A program made the translations under genes and the position numbers. Below are positions 35,701 through 46,200 of a stretch of 64,000 nt of DNA, piece after piece (within the stretch, counting starts at the first letter, position 1; each line of letters opens with the position of its first letter). Source of the stretch: Pelecanus crispus (Eukaryota > Chordata > Aves > Pelecaniformes > Pelecanidae); assembly GCF_030463565.1 (NCBI RefSeq), contig NC_134653.1, positions 31,309,150 through 31,373,149 of the forward strand. The letters run 5' to 3'. The notes under the pieces were generated by a model that was not told the origin of the DNA, ran no database searches, and saw only the letters and a program-made list of their open reading frames with translations.

Positions 35701-36175
35701 AAGAACTGTTATCAAAGAGAAACAGCCGCCACAATACGTGCCTATCGATTGTATTTTTACTTCTCTGCTTCTGAGCCACAGAGCCGCTACAGAAAAACTT
35801 GGAATCATGTACTTCATGTGTACCTCACTGAAAATCAAGTCTTTATTGCTATTTGAATACTTTGGTTTCTACCTAGTTGACTCAGAAACTTGAGCAAAGT
35901 TGGGAAAATTACTTCGTAAGACATTAACGTTTGACAAGGTAAAACCAAAAGCCAAACCCAAACGTTTCTAAAAAGATAGTACGTTCATTATTAATTTGCA
36001 CCTTCCGGTATCTCGCAGCATTCTCAGGGAACACAGGGCGCTTATTTCATCTCTGAGCTCGCCTGCCCCAAGGCCAGGCCCCAGCACAGAGCCCGCCCTG
36101 CCGAGCATTCGGTTTCGTATCTTACCAGTTGCCACACAGCCGGGTTTCCGCCTCGGTGACTGCCGCTATGGCCAT
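26758..36175 (-). CDS. TRAFD1: TRAFD1 (FLN29), TRAF-type zinc-finger regulator of innate signalling
   Basis: Exons in transcript order: 36175-36126, 34715-34580, 34506-34453, 33260-32987, 31974-31705, 30970-30897, 30703-30488, 28631-28508, 28205-27899, 27110-27038, 26799-26758. They sum to 1,620 nt, 539 residues, and every phase closes. The protein starts MAIAAVTEAETRLCGNCKKD, with a good start context (A at -3, G at +4). It carries a C-C-H-C finger (C14, C17, H29, C33), TRAF-type Cys/His repeats through ARTERCGGCGHNIMVKDLKE, a conserved LALSLQNE motif, and two later fingers of the CEFC type (about residues 270-289 and 342-361). The disordered tail ends AKAQSPASGHPEK. In mammals this interferon-induced protein damps TLR and RIG-I-type signalling by binding TRAF and adaptor proteins. 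Human TRAFD1 has 582 residues; the shortfall lies in one place, where a longer fourth exon would carry an in-frame TGA. The 3' exons are the less conserved part. Confidence 0.93.
27111..27898 (-). other. TRAFD1: TRAFD1 intron, 0.79 kb
   Basis: The intron lies between donor gtaacg (after 27899) and acceptor ttctacag (before 27110) on the minus strand. It contains no recognised element. Open frames overlapping it are extensions of exon frames. Confidence 0.6.
28632..30487 (-). other. TRAFD1: TRAFD1 intron, 1.86 kb
   Basis: This is the largest TRAFD1 intron, between the second CEFC zinc-finger exon and the exon encoding SPELARRRIRHQ. It is AT-rich with a short (CAAA)n stretch near 29,641. No repeat family or RNA gene was recognised. 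Confidence 0.6.
30971..34452 (-). other. TRAFD1: TRAFD1 introns between 31.0 and 34.5 kb
   Basis: Introns 30971-31704, 31975-32986 (or 31975-32854 if the long exon is used) and 33261-34452 hold no recognised gene or repeat. The acceptor before 31974 (tatttatcttttgaag) has only a short pyrimidine tract. Confidence 0.6.
32855..33260 (-). other. TRAFD1: TRAFD1 coding exon 4, long form with in-frame TGA
   Basis: The exon starts at 33260 after ttttccag. Two donors fit the same phase: CAG|gtaact at 32987/32986 and GAG|gtaagg at 32855/32854, 132 bp (44 codons) apart. The second is the better consensus site (G at +5). Between them the frame stays open and reads GNYAGPLWRMPR...RRNVAAERNQK, resembling the human segment that follows the TRAF zinc fingers. 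It then meets TGA at 32858-32856, one base before the donor. Using the short donor gives 539 residues, using the long form without a stop would give 583, and translation of the long form as it stands would end after about 214 residues. Confidence 0.75.
34716..36125 (-). other. TRAFD1: TRAFD1 first coding intron, 1.4 kb
   Basis: The intron runs from donor gtaag just after the 16-codon first coding segment to acceptor ttctcatag before 34715. It is AT-rich away from the promoter and G+C rises sharply toward 36.1 kb as the CpG island begins. A run of A near 34,790 is the only simple sequence. Confidence 0.6.
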
Positions 36176-37250
36176 TTTTCGGTCCGGGGGCTGAAAGAGA
36201 GGCACCCGCTTTCCCTCAGCCCCTCAGGGCAGCCGCGCCTCCGCGGGGGGCAAAGGCAGCCCCGCTCCCTCGGGGCGGGGGCCCGGGGCACGGCGGGCGG
36301 GCGCTGCCTCCCTCAGCCGCGGGGGGGGGGGGGGGGGAGGCCGGGGGCGCCGCGCCTCGGGGCAGCGGGAGGCGGGGAGCGGGCACCGGCGCCCTCGGCA
36401 GCGCAGGGAGGGACGCGGGGGGAACTCGACCCAGCGCCGAGAAGGGGAACGGCCAGCCCCGCTCCCCCGGCTCCCGGGGAACCCAACAGCGGGCCCGGCC
36501 CCGCCCCGCGCTTCCTACCGGCCCCTTCACCCCCGCCCCCGGGCCGGCCCGGCCGGCGGCTGCGCACTGCCGTTCTGCGCTCTCATCATGGCGGCGCGGG
36601 GCCATGTGCAGGACCCCAACGACCGGCGCCTGCGGCCCATCTACGGTACGGACCCCGCGGCCCTCCGCCCCCGCTGCCCCGGCCCGCCCGCCCGCCGCGG
36701 CCTCGCGGGGTTGCCCCGGCCCGCCCGGCGGTGCCTGGGGACGGCGCGGAGGGGGCCGGCCGGGCGGCCCGGCCCGGCGAGCGCTGGCCGGCTCCTCCGG
36801 CGGAGCCCTCCTCCCGCCCGCCTCTCCCGCCCTGGCCCCGGCGGCGGGGCAGCCCCGCGCTCCGGTCGCGGGCAGGCGCCGGGGCAGCCCGCTCCGGGGG
36901 CGGGGGGGAGCGCGGCCCCGGCCCGGGGGGAGGCTCTCGGCCTCCCGCCGCCGCGTCCCGCCTCCGCCGGGCGCCGTGGCCCCGCTGAGCCCCCGGGTCT
37001 GTGTGTGTGTGTGTGTGGGCGCGGAGCTGCCGCGGAGGCCGGCGAAGCCCGGCCCCGGCTCCCGGCCGCGGCTGGAAGCGGGAGTTTGGGCGGGCCGGGG
37101 GGGAGACCCGGGCGGCGGCGGCGCTCGGAGCCCCCCACCCGCGCCCGGGGGGAGGCGTGGAGGGGCGAGCGCAGCCCGCTCGCAGCCGGGGGGGGGGGGG
37201 GTGGTTCTGTGCCTCTCTCCCTCAGTCAGGGTAACTTTGCTCGGCGTTTG
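36001..37250. promoter_or_regulatory. CpG-island bidirectional promoter of TRAFD1 and NAA25
   Basis: G+C and CpG content rise abruptly from about 36.0 kb and fall after about 37.25 kb. The two start codons (TRAFD1 at 36175 on the minus strand, NAA25 at 36588 on the plus strand) face apart with 412 bp between them. Visible candidate sites are an ETS-type CTTCCGG at 36003-36009, Sp/KLF-type CCCGCCCC boxes near 36,500-36,540, and a YY1-like ATGGCGG overlapping the NAA25 start codon. No TATA box is evident. A G17 run lies at 36321-36337, a (GT)n stretch at about 37003-37018 and a G14 run at 37188-37201. Start sites cannot be fixed from sequence. Confidence 0.8.
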
Positions 37251-40200
37251 CTTTCTGCTGCAGAGAAGTTAGGAATTGATTAATTCGTAAAAGGAACGAG
37301 AGCGGTCACGGAAACCTTGAAGTTGTGTGTTGAGGTGTTGTGGCGCGGACTAATTACGGTGTTAGGAAAATTAAGTGGGAGACGCGTGAAGTAGTTGGAA
37401 GGAGACGGTCTTGTTAAGAAACCTCTTGTATTAAGCTGTCCCCAAATATTTCCAAGGGTATTACATGCAGTCGGGATTGCTTAAGAGATTGTAGACGAGC
37501 TTGCCTCTGCCCATGTAAATACGGAGAAAGAGAAAAGAAAAACACTTCCCTAGGCTACAGTATCATTTCCTCCCTAAAACTGGAGATTGGATAGAGATTT
37601 TGGAAAACGTTCTCAACTTTTTCAACACCAGAAAAAAAATCTCTCCCTACAAACACGCGGAGAGCCGCCCTCATTTGCGGATGAAGGTGCTTTGGGAATG
37701 CCCTTCGCTGCTTGGGCAGTGAGGACGGTGCGGTATAGACTTGCATCTGTGATGTGTTCCAGTGAAATGGAGGGAGATAGTTTTGTTTGATTGAAAGTGT
37801 AAACATACAGCTGTCTTAAAGTTCATTGAATAATTATGAGCGCAGCTGTGCAGTTCGTCTTTATGTAACAATTTTAAGCTTTTTTCCTTAGTTTTCTGTA
37901 CGTGCTGTGATTGCCATTTTTATTAACGTGCATTATTTGTGTTATAACCTGTGTAACATCTTAAATGTTCTTAAAAGAAAAAGCTTGGTAAATTCAACCG
38001 ATATTAAAGCAGATGATGTTGAGATGTATTTCACTGTATTCATTTCAGAGAGTCATTAGGGAGAGAGCTTTAAAATAGCTTTCTGCTGGTTCTAGAAAGG
38101 ATAATCTGCAGTATAAGATTCGAATTCAGGCTGTGGTGCTGCAGAACCCAAAATAAAGTGTATATCCTTAAAGAGGTAAATACACAACCTCACAAAAGTC
38201 ATAAACTGGAGACATGCAGCATGAGGGCGAAGGTCTGGTTCCTGGCTTACAACAGGGCTTTTCAGTTTGCATGGTGTGCCTTGGTTACTCAGGGTTCCTT
38301 GACAGCTATGTTTTATCTTTCATCTTGATTTGTTCTTCCTTCACCTGAAGGTTCATGTGTTGCATTTGCAGCCATTGAACATCTCCACCTACAGACTTGC
38401 AACTAATGTAGGCTTGTTTATCTTACTTTAGCTTGAATTCCCTTCGGAAGTTGCCAGCAACTTTGGCTTCCAACAAACTTACTTGTTGTTAGCAAAATAC
38501 AATCTTTTTATTCTGCTGCAGTTTAGAGAGGTTTGTGGCTTATTTGATTTACTTTAGGAGACCTAAAGCGGAGATCTTATCGGCACAGTTGTTAAACAAT
38601 CCCAGACAGGCAGTGCGGCATGGCAGGCGATTTGTGTGTAAGTGAACCATGCAACATGGATCCTTAAATCAAGAAGTCTCTGCTGGTGTATGAAGAGATC
38701 ACCGGGATGTTCTGTTCCGCAGAAACTTCTTCACTGAGAAGCCTGTGCTTAAGTTTTAATGTTAAAGGTGATGCACAGATTTTTCATAAGTTACAATGGC
38801 CATCTAACCCATGTAAAGACAATGTATTACAGTTTCAAACTATATTTTATGCAACAACATTTTGGTTTGGTTAGTGTGGGCAGGCTGCCTCATTTGAGGT
38901 TTTGTCTGCATGGTCTCAGGAGTCCAATTAGCTCTACTTTAAATCTGCAGCACGCACTTGGCCACGGAAACAAGTGTTAAAGCTGCCGAATATAAATCTC
39001 ATTAGTATAGATGCACACTTTGTACCATATACCAAGGAATTACTAAAGGTTGCCTCTCAGTAAAAGAGTTCTCTCTCATTTTGAAGGACTACAGTCTTGA
39101 CGAGAAAAAGATGTGTAACGTAATTTCAATTAACTGGCATTAGCTCTGTTCGCAGTTCGGTAGGGGAGAGGCCAGAACAGTGTGAGCAGTCCCTTCCCTC
39201 TTGGCATGTCAGGTGCAGCTAAGCCTCTCGGCTAGGTTTTGGTTAGTAAGTATTAATTTTTGAGGGAGGGGAAGCATATAAGGGTCATGTTCTAATCTAA
39301 AATTGCTGGTTTGTAATTGTCTAATAACATGATGATGCACTGTAGGTGAAGCTGAAAATTATAATACCAAGCTGAAAAAAGGAGAAAATGGTCTTGAGAC
39401 AGGGATTTTCTACAGCTGAAGTTTTACTAGATAGTGGGATATCCCCCTAGGAAATAGTGACACTCCCCCTGGGAGCTTCACTTTTTTGTCTTTAAAACCA
39501 GTCTGGTGAAAGCATAGTGATACTCTGTTGGGGGACAGATTTGCTCTGCCTGAAGCATGGATCGTGTGGACAAGTAGGTCTTCTCACTTAATGCTTTGAT
39601 AGATTGCGAGTGCTTAGTTTCCAACCTGCTGCCTGTTAAAAGTCATTGAAAGTCTCCCAAAGGCACACCAAATTAATTTCTACTTTTACTGAAGCAAAGA
39701 GCTGAAGCTCCATTGCTAGCAAAGAGCTGTTGCTGCAGAACCCGCTCTATTATATGCCTCTTTTGTTGCTATAATGATCTATGTGGAGTAATTACAAAAG
39801 CTTGTTTGTTTGAATGACTAAAACTAGTACAGTGAGATGAATACTTCATCTACAAAATGACATGTTTCCTGAATGTTTGGCTTAGTAGTAATTGTATAAG
39901 GAAAATGCGGTTTGCACTACTGGCCTAACAGCATATATTCCACAGTAAAATTAGAGATAGCTTTCCAGAATGGTCTTGTGTTCTGGTATAATGCTATATA
40001 TGTTGTTTTTATGCAGATTATCTTGATAATGGCAATAATAAAATGGCAATCCAGCAAGCGGATAAACTGCTCAAAAAACACAAGGATCTTCACTGTGCAA
40101 AGGTAAGTGTGATTGCGGTGCACTGACCTCGTTTGGTGAGCATAGCTCTGGGACTTGGAGTGTTTCGCTGTGCCCTTTGAGCAGCGTTTGTGATCTTCCA

Positions 40201-43200
40201 GAGACCATGGTGTTTTCTGAACCTTCTGGAACATCTCGGGCTGCTCTAATTCACACAATATTGTGTTTGCCTGAAAACTTGTACAGATCCTCTTGGTGAC
40301 TAATGACTAGCATGCAATTGGTTACACCCAAGCTAATTGTCTAGCTCCCTGTCAGAGCCACCGCAAGCAACCTTGGCACATGGGCTGTGCCTTAAAAATG
40401 CCTCATTGAGACCTTAGGTTGGGATACCTATCTGTAGTAGTTTGGACCAGAACGTTTCCTTGGGAGGTGTAGTCCTTAGTAAAACATAACAAGGTGATTT
40501 TGGAGGCATTTGCTCTTCTGCTTCTTGTTCGCTGCCCTCCTTGCTGTGCCCCTGTTGAAGGGAAAGGAGTTCTGTTCCTCAGTTTTCTGAACATATGACT
40601 GTCTTTCCGCTTTTCTCTTTTCCCTGTGGGTTTTCCTCTACAGTTCATACCACTTCTACATTTTGATAGCGTCCCAAGCTGAAGCGAGTGTCATTGACCT
40701 GAATCTCATTTATGTCACTTCTCTCTGGCCAGTTATTGAAAGAAAAAACAAATGCAAATTGGCAGGACTGGTCAGTTTTCAGTCTGCAGCTACCTGAAAA
40801 CTGAGTGGCAGCTGATGCCTTGGAGTGGCCTGCATGTTTGTTAAGAAATGCAAAGCCACACTATTTGATGCAGCTTGCATTTGGAAGTTTTCCTCTACAG
40901 CCATACAGATTAGAAGCTTACTAAATCCTGAAGTTCTGTAGGAGTAATGAGGTGGTTGGGCAAAGCCTCTCCTCACCAGGAATGAGAGGATTTTCACTGG
41001 TAACTGCCAACTGTGTTTCTAACAGCTGCCTCTGTGTTGTGTCAATAGGTTCTAAAGGCAATTGGCTTGCAGAGAACTGGCAAGCAAGATGAAGCGTATG
41101 CTCTGGCACAAGAAGTAGCAGCACTTGAACCCACAGATGATAATTCCTTGCAAGCACTAACTATTCTTTACCGGGAAATGCATAGACGTAAGCTTTTTCC
41201 TTTGCCTCTCTTAAAAATCATAATTATTTACGTTCTTCCAGAAGTATAGGTGACCCACAGTTTCATGGCAAACATGCAAAGTCCAGGATTTGTGTATAGG
41301 CATGTTAGTAAAAGAGAATTTAAGTGATGCCTGTTACAAATGCCTCTAAGGCTCTAGCAATCACCATAAAGCAAAGAACCTTGTTTAGACTTCTCTCATT
41401 AACGTTATTGTGTACACAGTTCTAGACGAATGGCGTGCTAATAATCATCCATCACGATCAGCCTATAAGTTCACTTTTTTTTAATGAAAGCTACTGGAAT
41501 TTGTTGTCACTGTATGTGGTGGAGATGGCAAATCACGTGGTCTGTGGTTTGGAGTGTGCTTAATGCTGTGAGATGGTATTCGAGGGGTTCAGGCCTCAAG
41601 AAGCTGTGTGACAAACAGAAGGGAAATCCTGGCCTCTCAGTTTGACCACATCAGCTTTTTCGGTACGGTTCCTTGTAGCAATATGGTATTTTAAAAATAC
41701 TAAATCGTGAATGTTTGAGTGATGGAGTAAAATTGCATGTGCTTTTCTGAAAGAAGTCAGAACTTATATACTGCTTATCTACAGCTCTAAACAGTTGTTT
41801 CTGGCAGCTTCTTGTGGTTCTTGGTGGTGGTAGCAGTGTTTACTGTTGAATTGCTGGAGCAATGACAATGGGGCAAAACAACTTCTGCAGAAGAGGGTAT
41901 TTGGTATCAGTCTGCAGTATAGCAATTGCTTATGCTCTCCTAGTTTCTTTCTTTCTATATGCGTGTGCATGTATATGTGGAGTTAAAGCATCATTTCTTG
42001 AACAATACAGAATTTTTGTGTTTGTGTGACAGCAACGTAAACAGACACCTGAAAATGTCAAAAGCCTTTCTGTGATTCTAAACAACTTGCCATAAGCATT
42101 AAGCTCAGGTTTCTAACTTTTAGGTTTATAACTCAGAAAGGAAACAGTGGGTGTTAGGCACTTCCACTTTTGGTCCCGCAAGAAAATTGTAATTAGATGT
42201 TTTATGTATGTGTGTCAAGGATATGTAAACTATATGAAAGACAAATGACATTTAGTTTTCTAATACTACACTGAGATAGGATTGTATGTGGAAGGATGAA
42301 AATGTAAGAAAGTTTTGTGTATTATAACATCATAAGTATTTAGTCATGATAGACCTATTATTAAAAAGCATAGTGGTAAGTATTTTACTTGTTAAGAGTA
42401 CTAAAACAGGCAGTTGGAAATAACAGGATATGACTAACATAAGTAAACCTGTGATAAGAGTAACTAATCTGACATTAGGCTCAGAAAATGTTCTGTGTTT
42501 TGATAGCTAATTCATGTGGAGCAGTCATTCTGCCAGGAGTAGAGATCTTCATTCAGTTCAATGCCCCAATATAGATAAACTCTTAGAAAAAAAGACTTAA
42601 GTGCTTCTGAGCGGTTCGTTGTTGCTGTTAACTCTATTTTGAGGTTGAGTTGGTTGGGGTGTTTTTTTAAGCGCTGTCCTCCTTTGCCTAATGTTTGTAG
42701 TCTTGGGGGAGAGAGCACCATTTCTGTGGTTGATGAGTGTAATTAGATTACTGTTCAGAGTATCACTGATGCTATCTGTCTTTAGGTAGCAGTGCTTTAA
42801 AATTATTCCCAAATTTGTCTTAACTTAAGCATCTGATTTTGGTTTAGCGGAACTGGTAACTAAACTTTATGAGGCAGCTGTAAAGAAGGTTCCCAGCAGT
42901 GAGGAGTATCACTCTCATCTCTTCATGGCCTATGCCAGGGTTGGAGAATACAAGAAGATGCAACAGGTACAATCTACAATTTGTGTTCTGGTCATTTTAA
43001 GGTGTCTTTTTCTGTATATCTTACTGCTAATGTCTTTTTCATATTATAAGTAATCTTCCAGAAAGCTAAGCTGGGTTAATGCAGAAGTTATACTCTATGT
43101 TAGTTTTTACAGAAGGGCTTAAAAGACCATTTTTTAGGGGGTGGGTTATCTGAAGACAAATGCTTTCTTTTCCTTACATGGAATAGGACAACTGTGCCTT

Positions 43201-46200
43201 TTGTGTGCGTATCTGGTCTGGTAGAATATGTTGGTTATTTTGGGAGGTTTTTACCAATCTGTCTTGAACAACATGGGGGTTACATATGAGGCAGTGTATT
43301 ATAAAGGAGTTCTGGAATAGATACAAGAATATCTAGCAAGATCATCTGATCCATGTTTTCAGACTTGACTTACTCGTTAGTTTGCTGTTATCTTTGGGAA
43401 GAGTAATCTAGCCCATGCTCTTACCTGTGGAATCTTAACATATAACTAGGCTTGTATTGGTTGTAATCCAGTGAAGAAAAACTAAAAAGCACTTCCTTAA
43501 AGTATGTCTGACTTGTCAGTTGGCAGAACAGTGTCGTGCTGGTTAGTTTTGTTTTCATCCCTTCCAAATTAGGTGCCTGGAGAATGCCTATAAATGGAAG
43601 ATTCTTTTCAAAGCATGCATGCTCACTCTTCTATATAAAAAAGCACAGAGTGCCAAGTAAATGAGTCCTAAACCCCCTCTCGTTCCCAACTGTGTTAAGG
43701 TGACTTGAATTTTTGTACAAGTTTGGTTTAAATAACTAAAGAATATACTGAGCAGAAGTGTTCTCCATTGTAGTCCAACTTGTATGCTGTTTGAGTTCAG
43801 GCTGTAGATAGGGACTAAGTTATTAATGTACATGAAATTACAAGCCTCATAGGACAATCTAAACTTCAGAGACGTGACTGTATGTTAATTGTACTCCTGT
43901 CTACAGCCATGAGTGGAAAAATTGCCAGTCTTGCACAGATAATGATGCTTAACATTTATCTGACCTTTTGTATGTTTAAAATGTCATACAAACGTGTATC
44001 TAGTTGAGTTATCCAGACATTGTCAGAGAGTAGGATGTTCCAAACTGGCCTGTGAAATGAGTGTTGAAGGGCAGTTGCTTACATGAGGGAGGCATGTGGT
44101 TTGGTGTGCCTTTAGCACTGACTGAGCATACTTGTGAAAACCAGCACTGGAAGTATCCCCCTCACTCCTAAAGAGTAAGTCTTCTGCTTCCTGATGTAGT
44201 TGCCACTTCTAATTAAAGCTGTCATCTGTTTAGGCAGTCATACCTGCACATGCTCGTTGCTGTTCCTTGTCAGACCTACACAAAGTACTTGATCTTTGAA
44301 ATGTTTTCACCCTCTATTTTCTTCTTCAGCATGTGTGTTAGGATGGAATGGCTCATGGGTTGATAAAAATCCTCCCATCTAGTTGCTAATTCTGTGTTGT
44401 CTGCTGCCATCATTGCTGCTTAGCTTGCGCTATCTGTCATGAGAGCTATAAACAGATATGTTTCAGGAATGATGGAACTGTGTCTTCTATTTTTCAGGCT
44501 GGAATGGCACTTTATAAGATTGTACCCAAAAATCCTTACTATTTTTGGTCTGTGATGAGCCTGATTATGCAGGTGTGTACAGTGTTGCAAATGAGTTTGA
44601 CTTTCACTGCAGGTATAGTGCAAACATAGAAATGTTCCAAGTGAGGATAAGTAAAATGTCTCTCTGAACTGTTTCTCTATGATGCTGGGAGAAGGACTGA
44701 GTACTCCTTAAGCAGCGTTATTGATGCAATTCAACATGAATGCTGTAATGTTTTTTGTAATGCAACTTGGTCTGCCTTGCCATGTTTATACAACTTGAAT
44801 TATTCTCTTATCTGGACTAGTACCTACTGTCTGTTTACTTTGGTTTGGTTAGAGAGCTAATGAATAAATCCTCAAATATCTGCAGCTCCTTAGGCAGAAC
44901 TGTTCCTCTCTGTAACTAGGTTATAAAGGCTCTAGGAGGATAAATGAGAGCTCTGGACTTAGCATGTCCTTAAGACTGCAGAAAATCTGCAGAAGTAGAC
45001 AGCAGATCAGCTGTGCTTCTGTTAGTTGAGATAGCAGATTCAGGCACTAATCAGCCAACCTGGCAAGAGTGTTGGCCAAGCAAAAAATAAGCATGGAGGC
45101 ATTCATCATGTTCTCTAAAATACTCTGCCATGGAAAACAGAAACAAGTTCTTGCTACATGTTATTTGCCATGGATATTGTGTGCCGAGATGCTTGTGTCT
45201 CTGGACAATGTAATCAAGAGTGAGCTTTTCAGTATATGACTAGGTTTATTGCTGCCTTTTAACAGAGCAGTTGCTCTCTGCACGTGACAGATGGCAGCTC
45301 TGAATGTGTGGTTTTGGGGGGATTGAAGCACCTGGGTTGTTTTTTTTACCTCTTCTAATGTGGAAAAAGCAGTGGGTGGGACAACCCAAAAAGTTGATGA
45401 GCTGTTACAATAATTCTTCTCTTCCTCAGTCTATTTCAGCACAGGATGAAAACCTCTCAAAGACGATGTTTTTGCCACTAGCTGAGAGAATGGTGGAAAA
45501 AATGGTGAAAGAGGATAAGATTGAAGCTGAGGCTGAAGTAAGGCTTGCAGATACTTTCAGCTTGATTTGAACACTATTGAGACAAGGAATGCACTGCTAA
45601 AGGAAGTTGATTATTTTAACAGTTTTCCAAGATAATAATCAGTAGTGTTCTGGAATTAAATGTGAATGTAGCAGGACAGACGGAAAACCCAAGAGCAGAG
45701 GGTTGAGAGGGATTTGGAATCATGTGGCCAAGAAAATTTTTTGGCATTTGATTTGACTGATGAAGTACTTGGTTTTGCTCCCTGGGAGGCCCCAAGAGAA
45801 ACTTCAGGACTGAGAATGGAAAAAAGACCTAAATTCCTGAATGTTCCACCCTCTGGGATGCTAAAGATAGCTTTACAGGCCTGGCTATCTCCTATTTCTA
45901 ATGATAGTAACACAAGGCACTTTATTTCTTGGCACACCTGTATATTGTTTTACTAGCAAATTTGATTGCAGCCTAGTCTTTCTTTTAAGGTCGAACTGTA
46001 CTACATGATTCTGGAACGCTTGGAGAAGTATAAGGAAGCCTTAGATGTCGTGAGAGGAAAACTAGGAGGTAACTTACTCTGTCAATAATCACAGTTGTAT
46101 GGTGGAACAGCAGGTCTCTTTTGCTTCAGACTTGTCCACTGGTTACAGAAAAAAAAAAAAAAGGCTGTAAGAAGCCTGACTCATAGCACCAGTTTCAAAC

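Noticed and set aside
35996-37283. Long overlapping open frames (up to 330 codons) on both strands across the CpG island
   Set aside because: They are Pro/Arg/Gly/Ala-rich in every frame, as high G+C removes stop codons. They span a promoter, the first NAA25 exon and intron sequence; only the 58-nt MAARGHV segment is supported.
41493-41530. Second CR1-like fragment in NAA25 intron 3
   Set aside because: Only about 35 bp resemble the gccac..atgtggtggagg block of CR1 3' ends, without the other blocks. Too short to call.
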